DNA of 26,468 nt from a virus: positions 1 to 26,468 of the IMG/VR virus record IMGVR_UViG_3300030117_000134; one strand, given 5' to 3'. The notes below the pieces were generated by a model, which had not been told where the DNA came from, searched no databases, and saw only the letters and a list, made by a program, of their open reading frames with translations. This document shows positions 15,707 through 22,761 of this stretch, in pieces. The position numbers and the translations under genes are program-made. Position 1 is the stretch's first letter. Each line of letters opens with the position of its first letter.

Positions 15707-16387
15707 TTAGGTTGCCCTTACGTAATAATTTTCGTTTACAAGTATTTTACGCATGTTTTTCATGCCTTCGTCGAATTTACTTTTTGATATCGTTGCCATT
15801 TCCATATTGTCACGGAACATGTAGCAGTAGTACATGGCACCATCCACAATCACATACTTGTAGGGTTCTGGTATCATAGGCACGTCATCGTGGAGGGATA
15901 AATTCACGGGATGTAGGAAATATTCGTACTCGACTGTGTACGCTTTGTCAGGCATGGGTATGATACCGAAGTAGCCATCTTGTGATCTGAATACAAGTTC
16001 AGGAACGCCCCCCTTCGAAACGTCTGTCTCGTCTTCTTGATCTATGTAACGATCTACATATTCCACATAAGTAATTTTACGCAATCTACGCGCTCTGCCT
16101 ACGTCGAGGCTTGTGTCTCGCTTCACTCGGAATGTATCAAAGTCTACGTACTTAGCTTCGTCCGCAAACGAGTAACGAGTCTCTCCAGCAACCAGTGTAA
16201 TTTCATCCGAGTTGTGATTGTAAGGCCAGTACAAGTAATACTGATTGATGTCACGGATAGAAGAATTTATCGCGTCTTTGATAGTTCCGTAAAAACCTTT
16301 TGCGGTAGAAAAATTAGTAGATGTGAGTTCTGTCTCGTTGAGGCGACGAGCAACGCTGTTGACAAGTTCGAGGTAATTGTATGCCAT
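15707..16387 (-). CDS. Tail tubular protein A / adaptor (T7 gp11-like)
   Basis: 226 aa, close to T7 gp11 (196 aa). The protein starts with a helical segment (YLELVNSVARRLNETEL) and a second helix (AINSSIRDINQYYLYWPYNHN) that match the helical bundle of portal-binding adaptors. It continues with a beta part (ITLVAGETRYSFADEAKYVDFDTFRV) and a C-terminal helix (YKYVIVDGAMYYCYMFRDN, then KSKFDEGMKNMRKILV). Proteins of this family dock on the portal and join it to the nozzle. The neighbouring gp12-like gene supports the call. The start ATG overlaps the previous stop by one base. Confidence 0.8.
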   Translation of the reverse strand: MAYNYLELVNSVARRLNETELTSTNFSTAKGFYGTIKDAINSSIRDINQYYLYWPYNHNSDEITLVAGETRYSFADEAKYVDFDTFRVKRDTSLDVGRARRLRKITYVEYVDRYIDQEDETDVSKGGVPELVFRSQDGYFGIIPMPDKAYTVEYEYFLHPVNLSLHDDVPMIPEPYKYVIVDGAMYYCYMFRDNMEMATISKSKFDEGMKNMRKILVNENYYVRAT

Positions 16388-16728
16388 TAGCTACGCTCCC
16401 TTACTCGCAAGTTAATCACTCGTTTTGTAACGATAGCAGCAGTAGTTTTAGCTGACGTGCTTGTTGTAATCTCGCAGATTAACTTGTTGTCTATATTTGC
16501 CGTGCCGCCTGACAGCACAATGGTGGCTGTCGTGTCAGTGTTAGCAATACGATTTACAGTCATGCCGTTGATCGTATCCGAAGCAGATAAGTTACTCGAT
16601 TCTGTGCCATCAGTCTGTATAAAGCGCCACGCAACAGACGCGATAGTCAGCGTATCTAAATACCGGGACCAGTCTACAGTATAATCTAGCTGCTCATCTG
16701 GGTCTTTGTCGGGCCATCGTAATGACAT
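16387..16728 (-). CDS. Small Ig-like beta virion protein (113 aa)
   Basis: It opens SLRWPDKDPDEQLDYTVDW, a W-x-D-K-D-P-D-E-x2-D-Y-x-x-D-W motif I recognise from small phage structural proteins encoded near head-tail genes. The rest looks like one Ig-type beta sandwich (VAWRFIQTDG, TDTTATIVLSGG, NKLICEITTS) ending in basic VINLRVRERS. No enzyme motif is present. In other phages this family sits beside tail or fibre genes and is annotated as a virion or tail protein of unknown role. Here it lies between the adaptor (one-base overlap) and the 842-aa repeat protein. Confidence 0.65.
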   Translation of the reverse strand: MSLRWPDKDPDEQLDYTVDWSRYLDTLTIASVAWRFIQTDGTESSNLSASDTINGMTVNRIANTDTTATIVLSGGTANIDNKLICEITTSTSAKTTAAIVTKRVINLRVRERS

Positions 16729-16729
16729 T

Positions 16730-19258
16730 TTATGCTACCTTTGCTAATCTTTGTGCGTCTTGAGGCACAGATACGATTCGGGGCTTTTCTTCAGGCACTA
16801 GTACAATTCGTTGTTTATCTTGAACGATGTAAAGAATGTGTTCTGTCGGTTCTGTAACATGAACTACACGTTGTTTTTCTGCAGCTACGAATACGACGTG
16901 CTTGCGTTCGTAAAGCGTTGCGTCGAAGAAGAAGGACAGGAATCCGGTTGCGACAGTGGTTGCCTGTCCGGATACGGATGCGGTTCCTGTCCTACGACGA
17001 GTTGCCAGCCCTGTGATTGAGGCCGTGCCAATTACAGAACTTGTTACGACTTGGATACGGATACCCGTTGCCGTAGCTGTTGCTGCACCCGATACAGATG
17101 CGCTTTCATTACGCACCCGCACTGCTGCGCTAGACTGGGAAGCGTCCCCGCTGACACTGCTTGCTCCGTCCCGGACGCGAATTGCGGCTGCTGATACGGT
17201 TGCTGCACCAGCAACGGAGGAGCTTGTATTGCGGACACGTATCGAAGATGCAGAGACAGACGCCGCACCTGAAACAGATGCTGATTCGTCCTTGACTCGG
17301 ACTGCTGATCCAGCAACCGTACCCGCACCTGATACAGAGCTTGCACCCTCGCGTACTCGAATTGCCGCTGCAGAAACTGTAGCCGCACCTGACACAGAAG
17401 AGGCTGCAACGGCTCGTAGTACCGCAGAGGATGACGCTGTTGCCTGACCAGATACAGAGCTAGTAACAGGAGCGAGGAGCGTAGCCGCCGCCGATACAGT
17501 CGCTACTCCGGATACAGAGGCTGCGCCCGTTTGAACGCGAACACCACTCGATGATGCCGTCGCGTCACCGGATACGGACGACGCGCCCTTTGCCCTAAGT
17601 AACGCAGTTCCTGATGCCGTCGCCGTACCGGAGATGGTGGAGTCACCCGGACGAAGACCCGTTGCTGTAGCACTCGACGCGCCTGATGCGGAGATAGAGC
17701 TACTTGCAATAAGACGAGCGGTGGCTGTCGATGCTCCCGTACCCGCACCAGATACGGATGCACTGTTTGTAGCTATTAGTGCGGCGCTTGCGCTAACTGT
17801 GCCTGCGCCAGATGTAGACCCTGCTGCCGCTTTGAACGATGTTACCGATACGTCTGCTACGGTAGCAGTGCCGGATACGGATGCTTGACCCGCTGCCCGA
17901 AGAGTTGTTGCACCACTGACTGTAGCCGCACCAGATATAGAGGCAGTGACCTCGTGTTCAACCTTAACGTCTGATGCGTCAGCGAGATCGCCAACCTGCC
18001 CTGTCCCGGCAACCCCCGTGAGGGTTATACTCGCTGCACCGCTAACCGAGCCGCCAAAGTATCGAAGACCGAAGAGGTTGGATTCCCTGTTGGCGCTGTC
18101 ATCTTCGACAATGGCACCGACAGGCACTTCCGAAACGAAGCGCATACCAGCGGTGAGCGCGTAGCTCTTGGCGTTACCAGTTAGATTGCTGTCCGTGGTT
18201 GTGCTTGAGATAAGCTGGAACTTAGTTGGGAAGTCCGACCCTGTGTTGCTTGTCGCAAGCTGTATCGTGTCTACGAGTGTGCCGCTGCTGTTAAATACCT
18301 TGATGTTGCGGCCATTCGTACCGGGCGCACCTACAAAGTTAACAAACTCTGCTGCTTCGATGAGGCGAAACTCATTGGCAAAACAACCTTCGGGTACAAA
18401 ACTGGTTTTTTCACCGCCGTCAGAGTCTGCAAAACTGAATGCCGCAGAGGCTTTAGCCGTTTGATACCTATTACTTGGCCCTGTAAAGTCTGTACCCGCT
18501 GCAAAATTAGTGTTGATTGTGCTTATCGTGGAACTGTTACTGGTTCCATCACTAGCAAATCTTGTAAAGGTTTGTGCCGTTCCACCATACCCGTCCACCA
18601 AAACCGCTGTCGCACTAGACGCTGCAAAACCGTAAAGGAAGTCGGTGCTTGCAGGGAACACTGGCCGGTTGTCGCCAGACAAGCTAGTAGCGCGTGTCTT
18701 AAAGACAATAATCGGCAGGTCTGAGAGTACGGTGTATTCAGGGTCAGAAGTATCGTCAGCGTAGGATTGCGTTGTGGTCGCAGTGCTACTAACACTCAAG
18801 GTTGTAGTTGATACACCGTCCTTGAATATCTCCACAGATGCTGTGCCATACAAGGCGCGTATCTGTAATACAAAACCCGTCCTTGTGTTGCGGAAGCCAA
18901 ACGAGGTTCCCGCCCAAGAGGTCGGCACACCAACAGTTTGGTTGTCCCCACTTTGAAGCGTAATCGGCTTATTTGCCGATATAATCTTGTTTTCGTAGTT
19001 CGAATGGGAGACTGCAAGTGTGCCACCTGCCGAACTTATTGTGCCAAGAGATGACCCGTCAGCCGAAACTGTTGTGCTAGCCTCAAAGGCCATAACAGTT
19101 ATGTTGGGATCATCGGTGTCTGTAGGTACGAAGTATTCTGCGTGACGCGCACCGCCTAAGTCTTCACTGCCACGAGCCTCAACTCCCGTCAACGTCACCT
19201 GTGCATTTACAGGAGACTCTGCAAAGGTGAGAAACGAAAAGGGACTGTGGCCGAACAT
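16730..19258 (-). CDS. Large repeat-containing tail/fibre protein (842 aa)
   Basis: Three parts are visible. Residues 1-440 are a Ser/Thr/Gly-rich beta region without a clear family, including KPITLQSGDNQTVGVPTSWAG and a segment around 280-385 that looks like a jelly-roll. Residues 441-772 are 17 tandem copies of a unit of about 20 residues, consensus V-S-G-x-A-T-V-S-A-x-A-x-R-x. Residues 783-842 are six roughly 10-residue repeats of the E-K-Q-R-V-V-x-V-x type (EKQRVVHV, DKQRIVLV, EKPRIVSV). Arrays like the last occur at the C-terminus of phage tail-associated proteins. A fibre or virion decoration protein is likely; the regular Ala/Ser/Val units suggest a beta-helix or solenoid shaft. It precedes the Ig-like and gp11-like genes. 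The function of the N-terminal part is unknown. Confidence 0.7.
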   Translation of the reverse strand: MFGHSPFSFLTFAESPVNAQVTLTGVEARGSEDLGGARHAEYFVPTDTDDPNITVMAFEASTTVSADGSSLGTISSAGGTLAVSHSNYENKIISANKPITLQSGDNQTVGVPTSWAGTSFGFRNTRTGFVLQIRALYGTASVEIFKDGVSTTTLSVSSTATTTQSYADDTSDPEYTVLSDLPIIVFKTRATSLSGDNRPVFPASTDFLYGFAASSATAVLVDGYGGTAQTFTRFASDGTSNSSTISTINTNFAAGTDFTGPSNRYQTAKASAAFSFADSDGGEKTSFVPEGCFANEFRLIEAAEFVNFVGAPGTNGRNIKVFNSSGTLVDTIQLATSNTGSDFPTKFQLISSTTTDSNLTGNAKSYALTAGMRFVSEVPVGAIVEDDSANRESNLFGLRYFGGSVSGAASITLTGVAGTGQVGDLADASDVKVEHEVTASISGAATVSGATTLRAAGQASVSGTATVADVSVTSFKAAAGSTSGAGTVSASAALIATNSASVSGAGTGASTATARLIASSSISASGASSATATGLRPGDSTISGTATASGTALLRAKGASSVSGDATASSSGVRVQTGAASVSGVATVSAAATLLAPVTSSVSGQATASSSAVLRAVAASSVSGAATVSAAAIRVREGASSVSGAGTVAGSAVRVKDESASVSGAASVSASSIRVRNTSSSVAGAATVSAAAIRVRDGASSVSGDASQSSAAVRVRNESASVSGAATATATGIRIQVVTSSVIGTASITGLATRRRTGTASVSGQATTVATGFLSFFFDATLYERKHVVFVAAEKQRVVHVTEPTEHILYIVQDKQRIVLVPEEKPRIVSVPQDAQRLAKVA
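16733..16912 (-). repeat. C-terminal ~10-residue R/V repeats
   Basis: The last 60 residues of the 842-aa protein have a period of about 10, with the pattern (E/D)-K-Q-R-(V/I)-V-x-V-x: HVVFVAAEKQRVVHV, HILYIVQDKQRIVLV, EEKPRIVSVPQDAQRL. Alternation of hydrophobic and charged residues suggests beta strands, possibly an interaction or trimerisation tail. Confidence 0.7.
16943..17938 (-). repeat. Tandem array of 17 units of 20 residues (60 bases)
   Basis: Units run from residue 441 to 772 of the 842-aa protein; nearly all are exactly 20 residues, with one of 21 and the last partial. Each begins (V/I)-S-G followed by small residues (for example VSGAATVSAAAIRVREGASS). In the downstream half position 14-16 usually carries R-V-(R/K), giving one basic spot per turn; upstream units lack it. 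The DNA copies have diverged, so they are old or under codon-level change. Confidence 0.85.
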
Positions 19259-19262
19259 CTAC

Positions 19263-19814
19263 TTAGTCCAGCGGATCGGGCCAGTCGTTAATCGGTGCGT
19301 TGCCTGTTATGTTTCCTTTTGAATCTTTAGGCGGTTCAAACAACGCAAGGAAGGCTGCGTGATCTGCAGCATTGTCGATAGCAGTTTCGATTGTTCCGCT
19401 TTTTGTGCGGACTGCAGCGCGGTATGTAGTCACAGCAGAGGGAATTGCTGCATTTGTTTCCGATTTACGTACAACATACCAGTCAGTGTCTTGTAGTAAA
19501 TTACCCGCAATTTTCTTCGTTTCATTTTTCCACGTGGTTTTTAGGCCACGTGCAACAAGCTGATTACCGTCCTTGTCTAAGATCGGATCACCTTTTTCGT
19601 CAACCTGCTTTACATCATCAATAGCTTTCGGTGTTTTTGCGTCCCAGTAAAACCGACTATCGTATGGTGCCGGATCATCTTCCCACACCAGACCAACAGC
19701 TTTCTTTTCTGCATCCGTAGTCAGGAATAGCCAGTTGCCCGGATACTGATTTCCGTCATTATCAGACCAAGCCCTCCCTGCTCGAATGATTTTACTTTGA
19801 TATTTCCATGCCAT
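19263..19814 (-). CDS. Tail-assembly-chaperone-like protein (Phage_tail_APC type)
   Basis: 183 aa. Residues 92-160 contain LLQDTDWYVVRKSETNAAIP then VTTYRAAVRTKSG, matching the L-x2-T-D-W-x(n)-P-x3-Y-R-x-A-(L/V)-R pattern of small phage proteins annotated as tail assembly chaperones and often encoded right after fibre genes. The first 60 residues (AWKYQSKIIRAGRAWSDNDG, NWLFLTTDAEKK, SRFYWD) look like a second beta domain. It directly follows the 813-aa fibre gene by 14 bases, so it may help fold or attach that fibre, as Tfa proteins do. The start is ATG at 19814 and an AGGAGAC-type ribosome-binding site lies just upstream. Confidence 0.6.
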   Translation of the reverse strand: MAWKYQSKIIRAGRAWSDNDGNQYPGNWLFLTTDAEKKAVGLVWEDDPAPYDSRFYWDAKTPKAIDDVKQVDEKGDPILDKDGNQLVARGLKTTWKNETKKIAGNLLQDTDWYVVRKSETNAAIPSAVTTYRAAVRTKSGTIETAIDNAADHAAFLALFEPPKDSKGNITGNAPINDWPDPLD

Positions 19815-19828
19815 CAGTGTGTCTCCTG

Positions 19829-22270
19829 TTATCTTGCATTGGCATACTTGAATGGCTGTTCAGCGAAGGCGAGGTAGAGGAACGTGCTACCGTCTCCATT
19901 TTGTTCGCCGCTCGAACCTCTTAACTTAAATCCGTTAGATAATAAATCTATGTTGAAAGTGCTACTTGTGTCCTCTTGGACATTGTTATCTGCCTCAAGT
20001 CTAGCGTTAATTACGTTGAAGGGGTTGGGTCTTTTGTTATCAAAGAGCTTCCAAGAACCTGATGTACTGGTGCGTTTCAACAGTAACCATGCTGGCCTGA
20101 AACCTGTATAAACAAACTGACCATCAGCATTGCCATTGCCAATGTAAGTACCAACCTTGCTGTAACCTTCAACGTCGTGAAAACAATACGCTACATATGT
20201 TTTAGTGCTTTGATTTAAATCAGCGAAAGTTCCTAAAGAAAACACAGTTGATGTAGTCGCCGTATCATTAAATGCCCCTACTGCATCTGTTGCCTCAACG
20301 GATGAATTTAATAGCAAGTAATCAGTCTCGTTTACCAGCCCGAAACCGGCTGATCCCGCTCTAGCATAGACGAGCCAATTGCCATCTGCACTTGTAGCTA
20401 CTCTTGATTTTATAAAAATCATTGTGGGAGCCGAAGTTAAACCGTGACCAACAGTGTCGCCATTTGTACCTGTGCCTGTGTATGTAACAATACTAAACCC
20501 ACTTTCAGTGCTTGCCGATACGCTGCTTGTAATGTCTCCGTCACTATTACTAACAGCCGTGCCGCCAGCTTTCCAGTTCCACGCAACGTAGGTTGCACCA
20601 CTGTTTCCGCCCCAGACCCCAGAACCAGAACCTGATCCTATTGTAAATCCGTCAGAGTCAAAACTTTGAAGACCCTGTGCATCAGTTGACTCCGCATTAG
20701 TTAGGTCTGGAAATAAAGTTTTGGTTACTCCTCGAATCACATCAGAGGTTGCGTGACTGTCAGCGGCAGAACGCTTCTTAGCCCAGACCCAGTCTGGTTG
20801 AAATCCTACTCCTGTGATTGATAGAGTTGTTGCACCAGTTCCCGTATAAGTCACCGTGTTGAAGTACTCGTCTGGCGTTTCGCCCTTATTCGGATCAATG
20901 CCGGGATCAGGCAATTCAGCAGCAGAAAAAGCGGTATACCCCGCAGGTGGAGTTGTTCCCCAATCACTAGGATCATCTTTTAAAGTAATGATAGCGGGAG
21001 TGCCAGCATGTATACCACCTGCACCTACCGTCAGCAGAGTATTCGCCGTGAAAGTAAAGTGTGGGTTAGTACCGTTTGCAATGTCAGGCGTACCATTTAC
21101 AGTTTGCACCGTGCCGTTTAAAGCAAAGAAACCTTTGCCAGCATCAAAATCTATATAAACACCAACACGATCATTTACGCTGCGGAATTTTGTAGGCGTG
21201 CCCTGATTAACCCCGCTGTCGTTAATAGAGGCCGCAGCATCGCTTGATCCACCCGCGTTATAACTACCTTCAAAATTAGACGAGTCACCACTTCCAATAT
21301 CTGAAAAATCTTTCCCCTCGCTAACAACAAAAATAGTTTGGCTATCGCCGCTGTTACCATCATAAGTTCTGTCTAGGTTAAATTCACAATAAGCCTTACC
21401 CTCGTTGCGGAATATTGTCAGTGGCACTCCTGAAAAACCACTGCTACCAGATGTGAAGCTAATTGTTTTGTTGCCGTCAGATAGAGTGGTGCTGTGTTTT
21501 AGGTCTTTAAGTAGGTAATTAAAAGTTGGCTTGTTATCCGTAGGGGCGTCCGGCATTTGATCTGTGGTAGCAAAATTGTTTGCTGTAAAATCGTGACCGT
21601 TCCCACTAGTGTCGTCACCAAAAGAAGAACTATCTTGAAAAGCAAGTCTAAACCCGTTGGTGCCGTAGCTGCCGCTAAATTCTTTAGGCACCCAAATACC
21701 GTTTTTTGTTACTCCGAATGAAGTAGGGTCGTGGCTAGTTCCGTCAACAAAATTCATTTCTGCCAGATAGCCATCGAAATGTTGACCTGTTCCCCCAAAT
21801 CTTCCTACGTTATGTGCTACTGTGTGGTTAAAATAACCGTTTGAGCTGGCTCTTGATTCGGTCTGTAACTCTTGTTGAACACCGTTAACATAAATTTCAG
21901 AGCTTGACCCACTTCGTTGAACAAGGATGTGATACCAAGCAGACGTGTCTCTAAACGAAGCAGATGTTTTAAGATGATTTTGAGCGGAACCACCAACGAA
22001 ATATATGTATCTAATGCAATCATCACTATCAAATCTTATATATTCAAAATCATTTGCCCCAGAATACGCACTAAACATGTTAGCTGAAGAATAGCTAAGA
22101 TTGCCACGCTTTACCCAACAACTCCATGTCCATATTGTTCTGCTTCCTGTGCTTGACGGTGTGCGGTTTAAGTACGGACTATCATCATCGTTAAAGCGCA
22201 ACGACTGCTCTATACTAAAATCATAAAACCCGGTGCTACCGCCACCACCGATACCAAGAATACCACTCAT
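19829..22270 (-). CDS. Tail fibre with LamG-like and SPRY-like domains (813 aa)
   Basis: Residues 25-185 resemble a concanavalin-type LamG domain: WTWSCWVKRG, then SAWYHILVQRSG, EIYVNGVQQ and FDGYLAEMNFVDG, the usual order of strands in these sugar-binding-like folds. Residues 290-425 resemble SPRY/B30.2, with GKAYCEFNLDR and DRVGVYIDFDAGKGFFALNG. Residues 470-806 contain three related modules of about 100 residues, each starting with a T-Y-x-G-x-G element and ending near T-Y-V-A-(W/Y) or F-L-Y-L-A-F. This layout recurs in marine phage fibre proteins. It likely recognises a surface polysaccharide, though the ligand is unknown. The start overlaps the previous stop by four bases (ATGA). A very Gly-rich start (GILGIGGGGSTG) may be a flexible linker. 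Confidence 0.75.
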   Translation of the reverse strand: MSGILGIGGGGSTGFYDFSIEQSLRFNDDDSPYLNRTPSSTGSRTIWTWSCWVKRGNLSYSSANMFSAYSGANDFEYIRFDSDDCIRYIYFVGGSAQNHLKTSASFRDTSAWYHILVQRSGSSSEIYVNGVQQELQTESRASSNGYFNHTVAHNVGRFGGTGQHFDGYLAEMNFVDGTSHDPTSFGVTKNGIWVPKEFSGSYGTNGFRLAFQDSSSFGDDTSGNGHDFTANNFATTDQMPDAPTDNKPTFNYLLKDLKHSTTLSDGNKTISFTSGSSGFSGVPLTIFRNEGKAYCEFNLDRTYDGNSGDSQTIFVVSEGKDFSDIGSGDSSNFEGSYNAGGSSDAAASINDSGVNQGTPTKFRSVNDRVGVYIDFDAGKGFFALNGTVQTVNGTPDIANGTNPHFTFTANTLLTVGAGGIHAGTPAIITLKDDPSDWGTTPPAGYTAFSAAELPDPGIDPNKGETPDEYFNTVTYTGTGATTLSITGVGFQPDWVWAKKRSAADSHATSDVIRGVTKTLFPDLTNAESTDAQGLQSFDSDGFTIGSGSGSGVWGGNSGATYVAWNWKAGGTAVSNSDGDITSSVSASTESGFSIVTYTGTGTNGDTVGHGLTSAPTMIFIKSRVATSADGNWLVYARAGSAGFGLVNETDYLLLNSSVEATDAVGAFNDTATTSTVFSLGTFADLNQSTKTYVAYCFHDVEGYSKVGTYIGNGNADGQFVYTGFRPAWLLLKRTSTSGSWKLFDNKRPNPFNVINARLEADNNVQEDTSSTFNIDLLSNGFKLRGSSGEQNGDGSTFLYLAFAEQPFKYANAR
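19853..20863 (-). repeat. Three related ~100-residue modules in the 813-aa fibre
   Basis: Modules begin near residues 470 (FNTVTYTGTGATTLSITGVG), 592 (FSIVTYTGTGTNGDTVGHGL) and 703 (YSKVGTYIGNGNADGQFVYTG). Each continues with an aromatic element: QPDWVWAKKR, APTMIFIKSR and RPAWLLLKRT. They are diverged copies of one domain. Confidence 0.75.
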
Positions 22271-22761
22271 TTTGTGTCCAAAGCCCTTCCGATTTCGTGC
22301 AGGTTTGTACCGTCGGATACAAAGACAAGTTGATCGCGCGCACTGGCAGTCGTCGTAAGCGTCGGAGCCGTGCCACCAACAAACTTAAACACAGAGTTGA
22401 ACGTGGCTGTGCGCGAACCTGTGCTATCCTGTTTAATTATCAAAACGTATGCTGCGCCGTCAACCTGATTTGTTGGCGCACCGAAAGTACGATTGCCGCC
22501 TAGCGTAACACTCGTCACCTGATTAGCAGAAGTATCCCACGCGATTGTGGAAGCGTCTGTAAGTGTCGTTGCATTGAAGTTCTGGGTAGCTGTAAACTCT
22601 TGCGCCGTCTTCAGGTTCGCAACAGCGAAACCGCCTGCCTGCGAATTATCATGGACAATCAAAGTATCCTTGTCGGTATCAACCGTGACCTCGCCTACCG
22701 CGCCGGTAAAGGAGCCATGTTGAGAGGTCGTCCCCCGTCTAAGCTGTACTTGCTGTGCCAT
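22267..22761 (-). CDS. Fibre-type protein with Mtd-N-like start and shared C-terminal module (164 aa)
   Basis: Residues 3-50 (QVQLRRGTTSQHGSFTGAVG, then EVTVDTDKDTLIVHDN) match the pattern of the N-terminal domain of Bordetella-phage major tropism determinant proteins, in which it forms the trimeric stalk. Residues 53-164 match the last 117 residues of the 709-aa fibre (NFNATTLTDASTIAWDTS and FGAPTNQVDG, for example). The C-terminal module, ending FVSDGTNLHEIGRALD, is widespread in marine phage fibre proteins. No adenine-specific variable region or reverse transcriptase is visible, so there is no sign of a diversity-generating element. Start and stop overlap neighbours by one and four bases. 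Confidence 0.7.
   Translation of the reverse strand: MAQQVQLRRGTTSQHGSFTGAVGEVTVDTDKDTLIVHDNSQAGGFAVANLKTAQEFTATQNFNATTLTDASTIAWDTSANQVTSVTLGGNRTFGAPTNQVDGAAYVLIIKQDSTGSRTATFNSVFKFVGGTAPTLTTTASARDQLVFVSDGTNLHEIGRALDTK

Noticed and set aside
16956-17447. Long plus-strand open frame opposite the 842-aa gene
   Set aside because: It is antisense to the 20-residue repeats; its regular composition mirrors the repeat codons. No independent start signal.
18990-19010. GTTCGAAT stretch reminiscent of a tRNA T-arm
   Set aside because: It lies inside the 842-aa gene, and no acceptor or anticodon stem can be built around it.
19531-19552. Inverted repeat CACGTGG...CCACGTG with an eight-base loop
   Set aside because: The 7-bp stem lies inside the chaperone-like gene and has no T-run in the transcribed direction. 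A repeat this short is expected by chance.
22267-22761. Diversity-generating retroelement target because of the Mtd-N-like start
   Set aside because: The C-terminal module is not a C-type lectin variable region, and no template repeat or reverse transcriptase is visible in the window.
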